A stretch of DNA of 64,000 nt from Deltaproteobacteria bacterium (GCA_022711595.1 JAKLET010000011.1:1-64000); one strand, 5' to 3'; positions 17,168 to 25,615 are shown, counted from the first letter of the stretch. Numbers and translations: made by a program. Notes: a model not told the origin generated them from the letters alone.

Positions 17168-18514
17168 ATGAAAAGGTTCAAATGTTACTTGACCTGGCTG
17201 CTCATGGCGGCGGTGCTGTTCAATCCGTTCATCGCAAAAGCGGCCCAGCATGATTTTGAGATCACCACGGCCGATGCCAACACCGGCGTTACGTTCCGTG
17301 CCGCCGTCAACGCCTCGCTTCAGGCCCTCGCGTCGCTATCATCAGGAGCTACCGCGCCATCGACGACGTATGCATTTCAGTTGTGGGCCGATACCGGCAA
17401 CGACCAGCTCAAGATCCGCAACGCGGCGAACAGCGGCTGGATCGTTGTCGGTAAGCTCTCCGAGATCTACCTTGGCCTGGCGTCGCTTTCTGTCCAGAAC
17501 GATTTTACCGCATCACAGAAGCTCAAGGGAGATGCGCTCCTGCTTCGCCTCAAGGACTCCGGGGCATCAGGGGAAGAGTGGGGAATCCGCTCCGATGGCG
17601 GCAACTTCGAGGTCCTCAAGAATACGGGAACGGAAGGTTCTCCCGCCTGGACGGTCCAGGCCAGGATCGATGTCAACGCCTTGCGTATCGGCGATGGTAC
17701 CGCTTCGGACATCAGGTTGATTGCCAACAACAGTTCGACCTCAAAGCCGGAGATCCGCTACAGCAACACGGTATCAAAATGGCAGTACAGCGACAACGGC
17801 TCGACCTTTTACAATATGTCGTCAGCATCCGGGGCGCCCCCGGGTGCCGTTATTGCGTTCATGGGTTCAACGGCCCCGGTGGGTTATCTCGAATGCGACG
17901 GGTCGGCGATCTCGATGACGACATATGAGACGCTCTATGACGTCATTGCAAACGACTATGGCCTGAACACAGGGACAACCTTCACGGCCGACAATACGAC
18001 TGAAACATTCACCGCCAGCGCTCACGGTCTGAGCAACGATAATGTCCTGGAGGTAAAGAACAGCGGCGGGACCTTGCCCACAGGCATCTCGGCCAACACG
18101 AAATATTACGTCGTCAACGCGACGACGAACACCTTCCAGGTATCGGCCTCCAAAGGTGGTGCGGCAGTGGCCATATCCGACAACGGGTCCGGGACAAATA
18201 CATTCCATAATCAATTCTTGCTTCCCGATCTGCGGGGCAGGTTCCTGCGCGGGTGGGCACACGGGCAGACGACAGATCCTGACAGGGCATCGCGCACCAA
18301 CAGGGGCGACGGGACCGGCGGGGATGTTGTCGGATCAAAACAAGGATATGAGGTTCAGGCCCATGTGCATACCGTGTACAGTTATACCTCGGTGGGACTC
18401 ACCTCGGGCGGTGTGGCCTACAATGTCCCGAGCGGGAGTGCGAGCACCGGCTCATACGGCGGCAATGAAACCAGGCCCATAAATATCAATGTCATGTTTT
18501 GCATTAAATATTAG
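17168..18514 (+). CDS. Tail fibre with phage collar domain and an N-terminal signal-peptide-like segment
   Basis: The 448-residue protein has a central and C-terminal collar domain (tail collar family): PGAVIAFMGSTAPVGYLECD near residue 220, then LLPDLRGRFLRGW and the ending ETRPININVMFCIKY. An insertion of about 80 residues separates the halves. Unusually, it opens MKRFKCYLTWLLMAAVLFNP followed by FIAKAAQ, a good Sec signal peptide with AKA before the cut. The site AAAGGAGGTATTT precedes ATG 17168. It may be an anchored or surface-displayed fibre rather than a virion part only. Confidence 0.82.
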   Translation: MKRFKCYLTWLLMAAVLFNPFIAKAAQHDFEITTADANTGVTFRAAVNASLQALASLSSGATAPSTTYAFQLWADTGNDQLKIRNAANSGWIVVGKLSEIYLGLASLSVQNDFTASQKLKGDALLLRLKDSGASGEEWGIRSDGGNFEVLKNTGTEGSPAWTVQARIDVNALRIGDGTASDIRLIANNSSTSKPEIRYSNTVSKWQYSDNGSTFYNMSSASGAPPGAVIAFMGSTAPVGYLECDGSAISMTTYETLYDVIANDYGLNTGTTFTADNTTETFTASAHGLSNDNVLEVKNSGGTLPTGISANTKYYVVNATTNTFQVSASKGGAAVAISDNGSGTNTFHNQFLLPDLRGRFLRGWAHGQTTDPDRASRTNRGDGTGGDVVGSKQGYEVQAHVHTVYSYTSVGLTSGGVAYNVPSGSASTGSYGGNETRPININVMFCIKY

Positions 18515-18531
18515 AGGATATGGAGGGTCCC

Positions 18532-19062
18532 ATGAAGATATACCATTATGATCCTGAAACCAAAGAATATACTGGGGAGAGCAATGCAAACCCTGATCCC
18601 CTTGAACCTGGATCTTTCTTACAGCCTCCATTCTCTGCCCGGTTAAAACCGCCTGCCATCGGGAGCAACCAGGCAGCGGTATTTCAGGACGGGACATGGA
18701 TTCTTGTCGCGGATTATCGTAGATCGACCTGGTGGAAGAAGGACGGCACGAAGTACACCATAAACGACCTGGGTATTTCTCCGAAACCGACGGATACGGA
18801 TTATGATCCACGGCCATCGGTTTACCATGTCTGGTCGGGAACACAGTTCGTTCTGGACCGGGAAAGCTGGCTGAACGGCGAGATCAGGCCCCGCCGGAAC
18901 GGTTTATTGAATGAGACCGATACGGTCTATTGCAACGCAGAAAAGTGGGAATCCATGACGACCGAGGCAAAACAGGTGTGGAAAACATATAAGCAGAACT
19001 TAAGAGACCTGCCGGCTGCAATCGATTATAGCAACCAGGTATGGCCGGCACGGCCTGTATAG
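18532..19062 (+). CDS. Tail fibre assembly chaperone
   Basis: The 176-residue protein follows the fibre gene and contains KIYHYDPETKEYTGESNANP, then FLQPPFSARLKPPAIGSNQA and GTWILVADYRRSTWW, the hallmark pattern of Caudovirales tail fibre assembly proteins. The frame is open from ATG 18520, but ATG 18532 has GGAGG five bases upstream and starts with the family-typical MKIYHYD, so 18532 is used. It should help trimerise the adjacent fibre. Confidence 0.85.
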   Translation: MKIYHYDPETKEYTGESNANPDPLEPGSFLQPPFSARLKPPAIGSNQAAVFQDGTWILVADYRRSTWWKKDGTKYTINDLGISPKPTDTDYDPRPSVYHVWSGTQFVLDRESWLNGEIRPRRNGLLNETDTVYCNAEKWESMTTEAKQVWKTYKQNLRDLPAAIDYSNQVWPARPV

Positions 19063-19251
19063 TAGAGGAGACGGACAGTATCTAAGGGAATTGCCCTCCC
19101 TTAAACAAGCGCCGGGGGGCGCCTGACGGGATAACCCGCTACCATCCGCCTTGATTGACCTGATTCATTCGGGGGGATATCAGATCGGAAAGAATGTAGC
19201 AGGCGAGGCCCGGGAAAATCAAACCTTATTTGACGAGGAGGGCAAAATAAG
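19063..19251 (+). other. Intergenic region upstream of the Dam-type gene
   Basis: About 190 bases hold no convincing gene. AAGGG and CCCTT form a short inverted repeat at about 19083-19103, and a GCGCC-GGGGG-GCGC stem lies just after it (19109-19126), so this may terminate the late transcript. The last bases (GAGGAGGGCAAAATAAG) supply the ribosome site for the methylase. Confidence 0.4.
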
Positions 19252-20034
19252 ATGAGAAGCTTTCTATCATATCGCGGCGGCAAATCACTGCTGGCAAACA
19301 AGATCGTTAAGAAAATTCCGGAACACACCTGCTACTGTGAGGTGTTTGCAGGTGCAGCCTGGTTATTATTCAGCAAGGAAGAATCAAAGGTCGAGATCAT
19401 CAATGACATCAATAAGGATCTGACAACACTGTACCGGGTTATTAAGAACCATCTTGAGGAGTTCATCCGTTACCTCAAGTGGATCCTCGTGGCCAGGGAT
19501 GAGTTTTCTCGGTTCAAGGCTGAAAATCCAGACACCCTAACCGATATCCAAAGGGCAGTCCGGTTCTATTATCTTCTCAGGGCGGGCTACGGGGCTAAAG
19601 TGGTAGGACAGACCTTTAACATCGGTCCTACACGGCCGTCATCGTTCAACCTGCTCCGGATCGAGGAGGAACTCTCCGAGGCTCACCTACGCTTGTCCCG
19701 GGTATACATCGAGAATATGCATTACCAAAAGCTCATCGAACGGTTTGACCGGCCGGAGACTTTTTTCTATATTGATCCGCCCTATTATGGGAATGAAAAC
19801 GATTATGGCGAGGGGATATTTGGCCGGGAGGACTTTGCAAGACTGAGGGATGTGTTGGCTGGGATTCAGGGGAGGTTCATTATGTCGATCAATGATGTTC
19901 CGGAGATTAGGAAATTATTCAAGGATTATTCCATTGACGAGGTCACAACGAGTTACAAAATGCCAGGGGCTCACAAGCAGAAAAAAGTAACGGAATTATT
20001 GATCACAAACTATGTTCTACCACTGAAAATATAA
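19252..20034 (+). CDS. DNA N6-adenine methyltransferase, Dam / D12 class
   Basis: The 260-residue protein has the alpha-class (D12) order: SYRGGKSLLANKIVKKIP at the N-terminus, the SAM-binding CEVFAGAAWLLF at residues 28-40, NDINKDL, and the catalytic DPPY at about residue 180 (FFYIDPPYYGNE). D12 methylases modify adenine, often in GATC, and phages use them against host restriction or for regulation. Mu carries its modification gene (mom) near the right end, and this gene occupies a similar place. GC content begins to fall here compared with the structural genes. Confidence 0.88.
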   Translation: MRSFLSYRGGKSLLANKIVKKIPEHTCYCEVFAGAAWLLFSKEESKVEIINDINKDLTTLYRVIKNHLEEFIRYLKWILVARDEFSRFKAENPDTLTDIQRAVRFYYLLRAGYGAKVVGQTFNIGPTRPSSFNLLRIEEELSEAHLRLSRVYIENMHYQKLIERFDRPETFFYIDPPYYGNENDYGEGIFGREDFARLRDVLAGIQGRFIMSINDVPEIRKLFKDYSIDEVTTSYKMPGAHKQKKVTELLITNYVLPLKI

Positions 20035-20104
20035 TTGTTCTCGATAATTATCCTAATGTGTTATTATTAAGCAGCTTTTTCTAAATCACATTGGGGGAGG
20101 GACC

Positions 20105-21022
20105 ATGACGACTACGATTTCAGTTATCAACTACAAGGGAGGAGTAGGTAAGACGACAATCTCCGCCAACTTAGCCGCCGAGCTTGCATACAGGGGAAAG
20201 AAGGTGTTAGCAATAGATCTGGATCCTCAAGCAAGCTTAACATTTTCATTTTTTTCGGTGGACGATTGGCGCAATAATTACGAAGCTTCAAAGACCATTA
20301 AGAATTGGTATGATGCCTTTATTGACAAAGATACGGACCTGGCTATGGGTAGTCTTATAGCGCAACCGAGTAGAGCAAATAGCGGGAGAAGCAACTTGGA
20401 TTTGATTTGCTCCCACCTAGCCCTTATTAATGTAGACCTTGAACTCGCAACACGACTGATTGGCGGCACCGAACGTGATCTCAGAAATAATTATCTGAGG
20501 GTCCACTCTCGTCTACGGTCCGGTCTGGAATCTCTCGATAAAGAATATGACTTTATACTCATTGATTGTCCGCCGAACTTCAACATTGTTACAAAGACCG
20601 CTGTGGTAGCCAGCGATTACCTTCTTGTTCCCACAAAACCAGACTACTTATCTACTTTGGGAATAGAGCAGTTAGAGAAACATGTTGGTGAACTCGTAAA
20701 GGTCTTCAATCGTTATGTAAAAGATAGTGGAAGTAGTGAATGGAGAAGAATTGATCCTAAGATACTTGGCATATTGTTTACTATGATACAGATCCGTAAT
20801 CAGGAGCCGATCTCCGCACAGCAACCCTACATCCAACAGGTTCGTCGTTTGGAAGTTCCAGTTCTTAATACCTTCATAAGGGAGAATAAGACCATTTATG
20901 CTGATGCTCCCGAATATGGTGTTCCGGTTGTGCTAAGAAGAGTCTCAGGTCCAACTTATCTAAGTGTCCAATCTGAGCTTGAGGATTTAACTACTGAAAT
21001 CCTCGGAAAGGTTTCACCATGA
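20105..21022 (+). CDS. ParA / MinD-type ATPase, prophage cargo
   Basis: The 305-residue protein has the deviant Walker A KGGVGKTT at residues 11-18, the A' motif LAIDLDPQASLT near residue 39, and DFILIDCPPNFN as Walker B around residue 155. It is a full-length ParA-type ATPase. The typical N-terminal HTH of plasmid ParA is absent. It starts at ATG 20105 after GGGGGAGGGACC and overlaps the next gene by four bases (ATGA). No ParB or parS-like repeats are visible, so partition of a replicon is not supported. A role in defence or cell-surface positioning is possible. Base composition is AT-richer than the phage genes. Confidence 0.85.
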   Translation: MTTTISVINYKGGVGKTTISANLAAELAYRGKKVLAIDLDPQASLTFSFFSVDDWRNNYEASKTIKNWYDAFIDKDTDLAMGSLIAQPSRANSGRSNLDLICSHLALINVDLELATRLIGGTERDLRNNYLRVHSRLRSGLESLDKEYDFILIDCPPNFNIVTKTAVVASDYLLVPTKPDYLSTLGIEQLEKHVGELVKVFNRYVKDSGSSEWRRIDPKILGILFTMIQIRNQEPISAQQPYIQQVRRLEVPVLNTFIRENKTIYADAPEYGVPVVLRRVSGPTYLSVQSELEDLTTEILGKVSP

Positions 21023-21426
21023 CCCGTAAAAATACCTTATCAAAAGTACTTCGTGTCTTAATGAATACAATAGATAACCTGAGCGATCTGGAAATAGAAC
21101 AACTTATAAGCGGGAACGCGAAGCTGATATTCAGCTCCTTGACTAACTCAAAGGATGAGGAAGTGGCCAAATCAATGGTGTATCCAGAAGAGATGATAAG
21201 CAGACTAAGCGAATGCACGACTCGTGAAGAGGCGAGAACTGTTCTGTCTACCCTTACCAACAAAGAGGCCTTAACCGCAATTGCGAAGTCATTAAAGCTA
21301 CACATCGTAAAATACGATCGTCGAGAGGACATTGAAAATAAATTAATCGAGTTTTTGATAGGCTCCAAGCTGAGAAAGGACGCTATAAACTCCCTTAATA
21401 TGACGGGAGGAAGTGAAAACAGTTAG
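21019..21426 (+). CDS. Unrecognised small protein coupled to the ParA-type gene
   Basis: I do not recognise this 135-residue protein. It is all-helical and charged by inspection. Residues about 75-115 (EALTAIAKSLKLHIVKYDRR then EDIENKLIEF) look like a SAP- or Rho-N-like helix-extended-helix module that often binds nucleic acid. The ATGA overlap with the ParA-type gene implies co-translation and a functional pair. It could be the ATPase's DNA-binding or activating partner; that is inference only. Confidence 0.65.
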   Translation: MTRKNTLSKVLRVLMNTIDNLSDLEIEQLISGNAKLIFSSLTNSKDEEVAKSMVYPEEMISRLSECTTREEARTVLSTLTNKEALTAIAKSLKLHIVKYDRREDIENKLIEFLIGSKLRKDAINSLNMTGGSENS

Positions 21427-21535
21427 TCTGGCACTATATCTGATCAGGTTTCTGTAGGATAACTCCAGATTAGCTATGTTTAGCCGGACCAAAAGATGCT
21501 ATAAGACTGAAACGACTTCTAAAGCTCAGGATACG

Positions 21536-22375
21536 ATGACGGAACCATTTGAGACTACGTATATTCTGTTTGTGGACATGCTAGGCTTTTCGGCTCTCGT
21601 CGAGAGAGAAGGTGACGAACTCAATGAACTTAACCCGATCTTTACCGGTGTTGAGCTGTACTCGCCATCCCCTGCGGAAAGCCTCCTCGGATACCGCTTT
21701 ATCAATTTCCATCGCTGCCTCAACCAGGCTCGAATACGTCTCCAAAATATGGGTACAGGTACCGCTATCGTGTTTTCCGACTCGGCATTTTTCCGAATAG
21801 AGACGCTAGATCATGCAATTCACCTTGCACGCATGCTGATGTTCGAGCTCGTCACCAGCGCCACGCCTGTCCGAATGGGTCTTGCCCGCGGCTCGTACCG
21901 TATGTTGCGATTCCTCACGGACTCGTCCGCTCATGTGTCCTTTCACATGTCACAGTTTCTAGGGACCGGTATCGTCCGTGCATATCAGACTGAAAGCTGC
22001 GGCGTCCCCGGCCTGAGAATTCTGCTGCATCCTAACCTGGAGGCGATGCTGAACCCCAACGGCTTTCCGATCATTCCTATAAGGCCCAGTGAAGAACTAC
22101 AGCTGAATGTCCCTGTTCAATATGAAGTTAATTACCTAGACCCAGAAAAAGATCCTTTAGGTCAAGATTTCGACGATTGCCTTTCGTTTGACTGCTTAAG
22201 ATATATGATGGACGATACAGATCAACCGCTCAAATACCATTATATTGAGACGTTCAAATCCTGGAACATAATGCGCGAACAGCTCGGCCGAATTCCATAT
22301 CCATGGCAGAAGTTCTTAGATCGTGACGAATACGATTACTCACATGGAATTCGTGAGCGACCTTCAGCAAGTTGA
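21536..22375 (+). CDS. Nucleotide-cyclase-like protein (class III cyclase homology domain), prophage cargo
   Basis: Residues from ATG 21536 (279 aa) begin MTEPFETTYILFVDMLGFSA. The Asp in FVDMLGFS and a second Asp in GTAIVFSDSAFF fit the two metal-binding aspartates of class III cyclase-like domains. A following LARGSY matches the family's RG-containing strand. Similar stand-alone proteins include Pycsar cyclases, but many relatives have no known role. The frame is open to ATG 21476, but that start has no ribosome site, while 21536 has AGGA. No transmembrane or TIR effector lies beside it, so a Pycsar label is not justified. Confidence 0.6.
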   Translation: MTEPFETTYILFVDMLGFSALVEREGDELNELNPIFTGVELYSPSPAESLLGYRFINFHRCLNQARIRLQNMGTGTAIVFSDSAFFRIETLDHAIHLARMLMFELVTSATPVRMGLARGSYRMLRFLTDSSAHVSFHMSQFLGTGIVRAYQTESCGVPGLRILLHPNLEAMLNPNGFPIIPIRPSEELQLNVPVQYEVNYLDPEKDPLGQDFDDCLSFDCLRYMMDDTDQPLKYHYIETFKSWNIMREQLGRIPYPWQKFLDRDEYDYSHGIRERPSAS

Positions 22376-22692
22376 TGACGTTGCAATTGTCTGGCAACGG
22401 CACAAGGTAGATCGGATTTCTTGCGGAACATTCCCACTATTCCTAATGTCACTCCGTTACCGTGACGCAATTTGTCTCATAGGCTGGCAATAACGAATCG
22501 TAGGTGGGAAAAGTTATATGCATTATCAAACAACCCTTGATACCATCAACCGCTTTTCAAAACCGATTTATAACAATAAGTGGTATTTTCTTATAACCTG
22601 CGGCTACACGAAGCTGCAGCCATTGACATATTGCCTTTGCGGGGATATGGTTTATTATCGGGCACGTAATAGGCGGGTGACCCGATGGGCTG
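22376..22692 (+). other. Region holding the probable prophage right end
   Basis: These 317 bases contain no convincing gene. Near-repeats GCAATTGTC/TGGCAACG (22382-22400) and GCAATTTGTCTC/TGGCAATAACG (22468-22498) could be transposase-binding sites, as Mu-like ends carry several. The sequence becomes AT-rich to about 22,600 and is followed by a promoter-like element for the host gene. The exact terminal CA and target duplication cannot be set without the left end. Confidence 0.45.
22623..22651 (+). promoter_or_regulatory. Sigma-70-type promoter upstream of the 22693 gene
   Basis: TTGACA at 22623-22628 and TATGGT at 22646-22651 are separated by 17 bases. It lies 42 bases before the GTG at 22693, fitting a host promoter left intact by the prophage. 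Confidence 0.6.
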
Positions 22693-23298
22693 GTGCCTGT
22701 GTCACGCAAAGACCCTAAAAAACACGCACCCGGGCCTTCGTCGCCGTGGGAATTGTTCTATTGCGATACCTTTGACAGCGAAAGGCCGTCTTTTCTTGTG
22801 GAAAGCGGGCGAGGGGCCCTCGGCGGGCTTTGTGCGCTATGGTCGGGTGTCATTAACAACGGGATAATGGACGACGGGAGGGCAACATTCAGCTCCTATG
22901 AACTTCGCTTTGGCCCCAGTGCCCTTGAACGAGTGACGATCAATGTCGCTCCCTTTGAAAACGTAGCCTTGATGAAACTTCGCCAATGGGCCGAAAGCTG
23001 CGCCAATGAATCGAATGCCGCCGGTGCCGCCAGGCTTTGCGGGTTCACGGGAAGCCTCATGGCCCGTTTGTTCAAATGTGTCGGCAGGGAAGCTGCGGTC
23101 AAGGAAAATACCGGCCTCAACCCCATCGTACGGAGGGTTGCAGCAATACACCTGCTGCTTTTGGAGAAGAGCGACCGCTGGGTATCGGACCCGATCGATG
23201 TGTCGGGAGAAGCAGGAAAATTGCTTGCCTGGGTCGAAACCATGACAGGTCCTGACCGGCTGCAATCGGACCTTGCAAAGATACTGTCGGAGAAATAA
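22693..23298 (+). CDS. Hypothetical protein coupled to ferredoxin-nitroreductase
   Basis: I do not recognise this 201-residue protein. The middle has YCDTFDSERPSFLVESGRGA and later helical segments (LLLLEKSDRWVSDPIDVSGE). The frame is closed upstream by TGA at 22678-22680, so GTG 22693 or GTG 22699 is the start; there is no clear Shine-Dalgarno site. Its stop overlaps the nitroreductase start by one base (TAATG), so the two are translated together. It could be a partner protein of that enzyme. The sequence gives no cofactor motif. Confidence 0.6.
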   Translation: MPVSRKDPKKHAPGPSSPWELFYCDTFDSERPSFLVESGRGALGGLCALWSGVINNGIMDDGRATFSSYELRFGPSALERVTINVAPFENVALMKLRQWAESCANESNAAGAARLCGFTGSLMARLFKCVGREAAVKENTGLNPIVRRVAAIHLLLLEKSDRWVSDPIDVSGEAGKLLAWVETMTGPDRLQSDLAKILSEK

Positions 23299-24173
23299 TG
23301 GATAATATCCTCATTGCGATCAACAAAGAGATCTGTAGAAAAGAAGGGCTTTGTGTCCGTGTCTGTCCCAAGGTGTTCACGCAGGACGAGGCGGGCAGTG
23401 TCCCCGCCGTTTCCCGTCCGGAGTTCTGCAACGATTGCGGCCATTGCCTGCTCATATGTCCCGCCGGGGCGATAAGGCATGAACGCCTTACGCCGGCCGG
23501 GGTGCATCCCGTGGACAAGGGGTTGCTGCCATCTTTTGAACAGGTGCGGGAATTGATAAGGACGAGACGCTCGATAAGGAATTTCCTCGATAGACCCGTT
23601 GAGCGGGAGTTGATCGGGAAGGTCATCGAAGGTGCCCGTTATGCTCCAAGCGCAAAGAACACCCAGAGCACACAGTTCATCGTTGTTGACGATCGCGATG
23701 TGCTGGGAAAGATTGCCTCCACTGTAGCCGGGTGGCTGGGAAGGTCTGCAAAAAAGCTCAAAAACCCAATAATACGAGCTGTCTATCTCATGCGCGGGTT
23801 GACGACAAAGGAAGAATTCGCCCGTTGGGTAGATCAGTTTGAACTGACAGCCAGGAACATGGAAAGAGGGATCGATATGATCCTCTACAACGCGCCCGCC
23901 CTCATTCTTTTCCATGCCGATAAAAGGACACGCTTTGCCGAGGCCAACGCCAACCTGGCATTTCAGAACGCCACATTCACGGCGTGCACCCTCGGGCTGG
24001 GGAGCTTCTATACCGGATATGTTGTTTCAGCCTGTGCCCATGATAAGGCGATACCGCGGTTTCTTGATGTCCCTGAAGGGCACCGCATTTATGCCGGACT
24101 CACCCTGGGTTACCCCAAGATCGGTTTTTCCCGCTGGATCGAGCGCAACCCGGCAAAGATACGCTGGATATGA
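23298..24173 (+). CDS. Nitroreductase-family flavoprotein with N-terminal 2[4Fe-4S] ferredoxin domain
   Basis: The 291-residue protein is a fusion. Residues 1-65 contain a ferredoxin-like pair of cysteine clusters, CRKEGLCVRVCPK then CNDCGHCLLICPAGA. From about residue 80 it is a nitroreductase: RTRRSIRNFLDRPVERELIG, then ARYAPSAKNTQSTQF for FMN binding, and GLGSFYTGYVV. Such fusions occur in anaerobes and pass electrons from ferredoxin-type donors to an FMN site. The natural substrate is unknown. It starts at ATG 23298, overlapping the previous stop, with GGAG upstream. Confidence 0.88.
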   Translation: MDNILIAINKEICRKEGLCVRVCPKVFTQDEAGSVPAVSRPEFCNDCGHCLLICPAGAIRHERLTPAGVHPVDKGLLPSFEQVRELIRTRRSIRNFLDRPVERELIGKVIEGARYAPSAKNTQSTQFIVVDDRDVLGKIASTVAGWLGRSAKKLKNPIIRAVYLMRGLTTKEEFARWVDQFELTARNMERGIDMILYNAPALILFHADKRTRFAEANANLAFQNATFTACTLGLGSFYTGYVVSACAHDKAIPRFLDVPEGHRIYAGLTLGYPKIGFSRWIERNPAKIRWI

Positions 24174-24399
24174 TTTAAGATGGTTTCAGGGTTTCATTGT
24201 TCCAAAGTTTCAAGGAAAACAATCAGGTTTGTCTGGCTGAAAATATTCAGGTCTTTAACTGAAGAAGCTAAATAAACCGGAAAAACCAGACAAACGGATT
24301 CTCCAGCCATAACCCATAACCTGTCTTTTATATTGACTCCCGTTTCGGACCATAATAGTCTTGATATTGCAGACCGATTACGTATGAAGAGGTGTTCGA
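24174..24399 (+). repeat. Intergenic mosaic repeat with a 10-base inverted pair
   Basis: The pieces TTTCAGGGTTTCATTGTTCC and CCATAACCCATAACCTGTC recur in related form in other gaps of this window (40.1 kb and 42.5 kb). GTTTGTCTGG at 24227-24236 pairs perfectly with CCAGACAAAC at 24286-24295. It may end transcription of the nitroreductase gene. No gene is seen. Confidence 0.5.
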
Positions 24400-25179
24400 A
24401 TGGAAGACAGGACAGGTGATGTCGCCCGATTGATATTGGATTCAAAGAAGATCGTTGTTTTTGTCGGCGCAGGGTTGAGCACGGAATCCGGGATCCCTGA
24501 TTTTCGAAGCCCCGGCGGTGTATGGGACAAATATGACCCCGAGGATTTTTATTTCCAGAATTTCCTTTCCAGTGAATCGTCGAGGGAGAAATACTGGCAG
24601 ATGGCAACGGAGATGTACGACGCCATGAAGGACGCCAGACCCAACGCGGGCCATATTGCCATAGCCGAGTTGGAAAAACTGGGTAAACTCGACTGCCTGA
24701 TCACGCAGAACATAGACGGCCTTCATTCCAAGGCGGGCAATTCGGAGGAAAAGGTGCTGGAACTGCACGGAACGGCCATGCACGTTGCCTGCCTCACCTG
24801 TCAGAAAAGGTATGAAAGGGCCTCCATCCAGGAGAGGGTTTCGAGTGGAGACAAGGCACCCCGCTGTGATTCCTGCGGAGGGTTGCTCAAACCCGCGACC
24901 ATCTCATTCGGGCAGTCCATGCCTGAACGGGAGACCGCGGAGGCCTACAGGCGTTCCGCCGCGTGTGACCTTTTCATTGTCATCGGTTCCTCCCTTGTTG
25001 TACACCCTGCAGCGCAGATGCCCGTCGTGGCGAAACGGGCAGGGGCAAAGCTTGTTATCGTGAACCGTGACGAAACCGCCTGCGATGATATTGCCGACAT
25101 CATCGTCAACGGCCAGGCCGGGCAGGTGATGGAAGCGATCTTAGAATCCGTGAGGCGTATAAAAGACCGTGAGGCGTGA
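24400..25179 (+). CDS. cobB: NAD-dependent protein deacylase, Sir2 family
   Basis: The 259-residue protein has all sirtuin motifs: GAGLSTESGIPDFRS at residues 23-37, TQNIDGLHSKAG with the NAD ribose contacts, catalytic His in ELHGTA, the zinc knuckle CLTCQKRY and CDSCGG, and GSSLVVHPAA near the end. It removes acetyl or other acyl groups from lysines with NAD. In an organism rich in acyl-CoA chemistry it may reverse non-enzymatic lysine acylation; this is inference. It starts at ATG 24400 after GAGGTGTTCGA. Confidence 0.92.
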   Translation: MEDRTGDVARLILDSKKIVVFVGAGLSTESGIPDFRSPGGVWDKYDPEDFYFQNFLSSESSREKYWQMATEMYDAMKDARPNAGHIAIAELEKLGKLDCLITQNIDGLHSKAGNSEEKVLELHGTAMHVACLTCQKRYERASIQERVSSGDKAPRCDSCGGLLKPATISFGQSMPERETAEAYRRSAACDLFIVIGSSLVVHPAAQMPVVAKRAGAKLVIVNRDETACDDIADIIVNGQAGQVMEAILESVRRIKDREA

Positions 25180-25282
25180 GGCGTTTTAAAAAACAGTAAC
25201 ATGTGAAAGGATATTATTATTCTTTGTCTTTCAACACCTTACGCTTCACGGCCTCTTGTCACGGTTTCATTCACGGCCTTTT
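25180..25282 (+). repeat. Short imperfect inverted repeat between converging genes
   Basis: CCGTGAGGCGTGAGGCG before the Sir2 stop faces CGCTTCACGGCCTC and later TCACGGTTTCATTCACGGCC. The copies are imperfect but could form a bidirectional terminator between the converging Sir2 and ArsC-like genes. Confidence 0.4.
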
Positions 25283-25615
25283 CTATTCCCATTCCTTCCA
25301 CATATCCGGCTGGTAGCCCACGGTGGCCTTCGAGCCGTTGCGGACGATGGGGGTCTTGAAGAGCAGAGGGTTTGCGAGCAGCTCTTCCTCAACGTTGTGA
25401 GTGAGGTATTTGAGGTTTCGCCGGGTGTATTCTTTACCCTCTTTGTCAATGAGGTTATCGATGCCGACGGCGGTTTTCACGCTGCCCAGTTCACCCTTAC
25501 TGAGGCCCTTCGTCGAGAGATCAACATACTGAAAGGATATGCCGCGTTCTTTGAAGAACCTCTGGGCCTTCCTGGTGTCCTGGCATTTGGCGGTACCGAA
25601 TATCTGGATGTTCAT
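25283..25615 (-). CDS. ArsC/Spx-like protein of the arsenate reductase glutaredoxin family
   Basis: The 110-residue protein matches the ArsC/Spx family: MNIQIFGTAKCQDTRKAQRF at the N-terminus and RNLKYLTHNVEEELLANPLL followed by FKTPIVRNG. Cys11 in KCQDTRKA is the only cysteine, so the usual CXXC of Spx and the resolving cysteines of true arsenate reductases are absent. Arsenate reduction is therefore not assured and a redox or regulatory role is as likely. It stands alone between Sir2 and TypA genes. Confidence 0.82.
   Translation of the reverse strand: MNIQIFGTAKCQDTRKAQRFFKERGISFQYVDLSTKGLSKGELGSVKTAVGIDNLIDKEGKEYTRRNLKYLTHNVEEELLANPLLFKTPIVRNGSKATVGYQPDMWKEWE

Noticed and set aside
20105-21426. 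ParAB partition system of a plasmid-like prophage
   Set aside because: The partner lacks a recognisable ParB pattern and no tandem parS-like sites are visible.
21536-22375. Pycsar anti-phage cyclase
   Set aside because: The cyclase-like motifs are there, but no Pycsar effector (TIR or membrane protein with cyclic-nucleotide domain) lies beside it, so only a cyclase-like label is kept.
22551-22559. CCGCTTTTCA as the exact right terminus of the prophage
   Set aside because: It resembles a Mu right end only in a few bases; without the left end or a target duplication this would be a guess.
22518-22718. Plus-strand 66-codon frame at the prophage end
   Set aside because: It covers the promoter-like element of the next gene and has no protein-like pattern.
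25283-25615. Arsenate reductase arsC
   Set aside because: Only one cysteine is present and there are no arsenic genes nearby, so I kept a family-level call.
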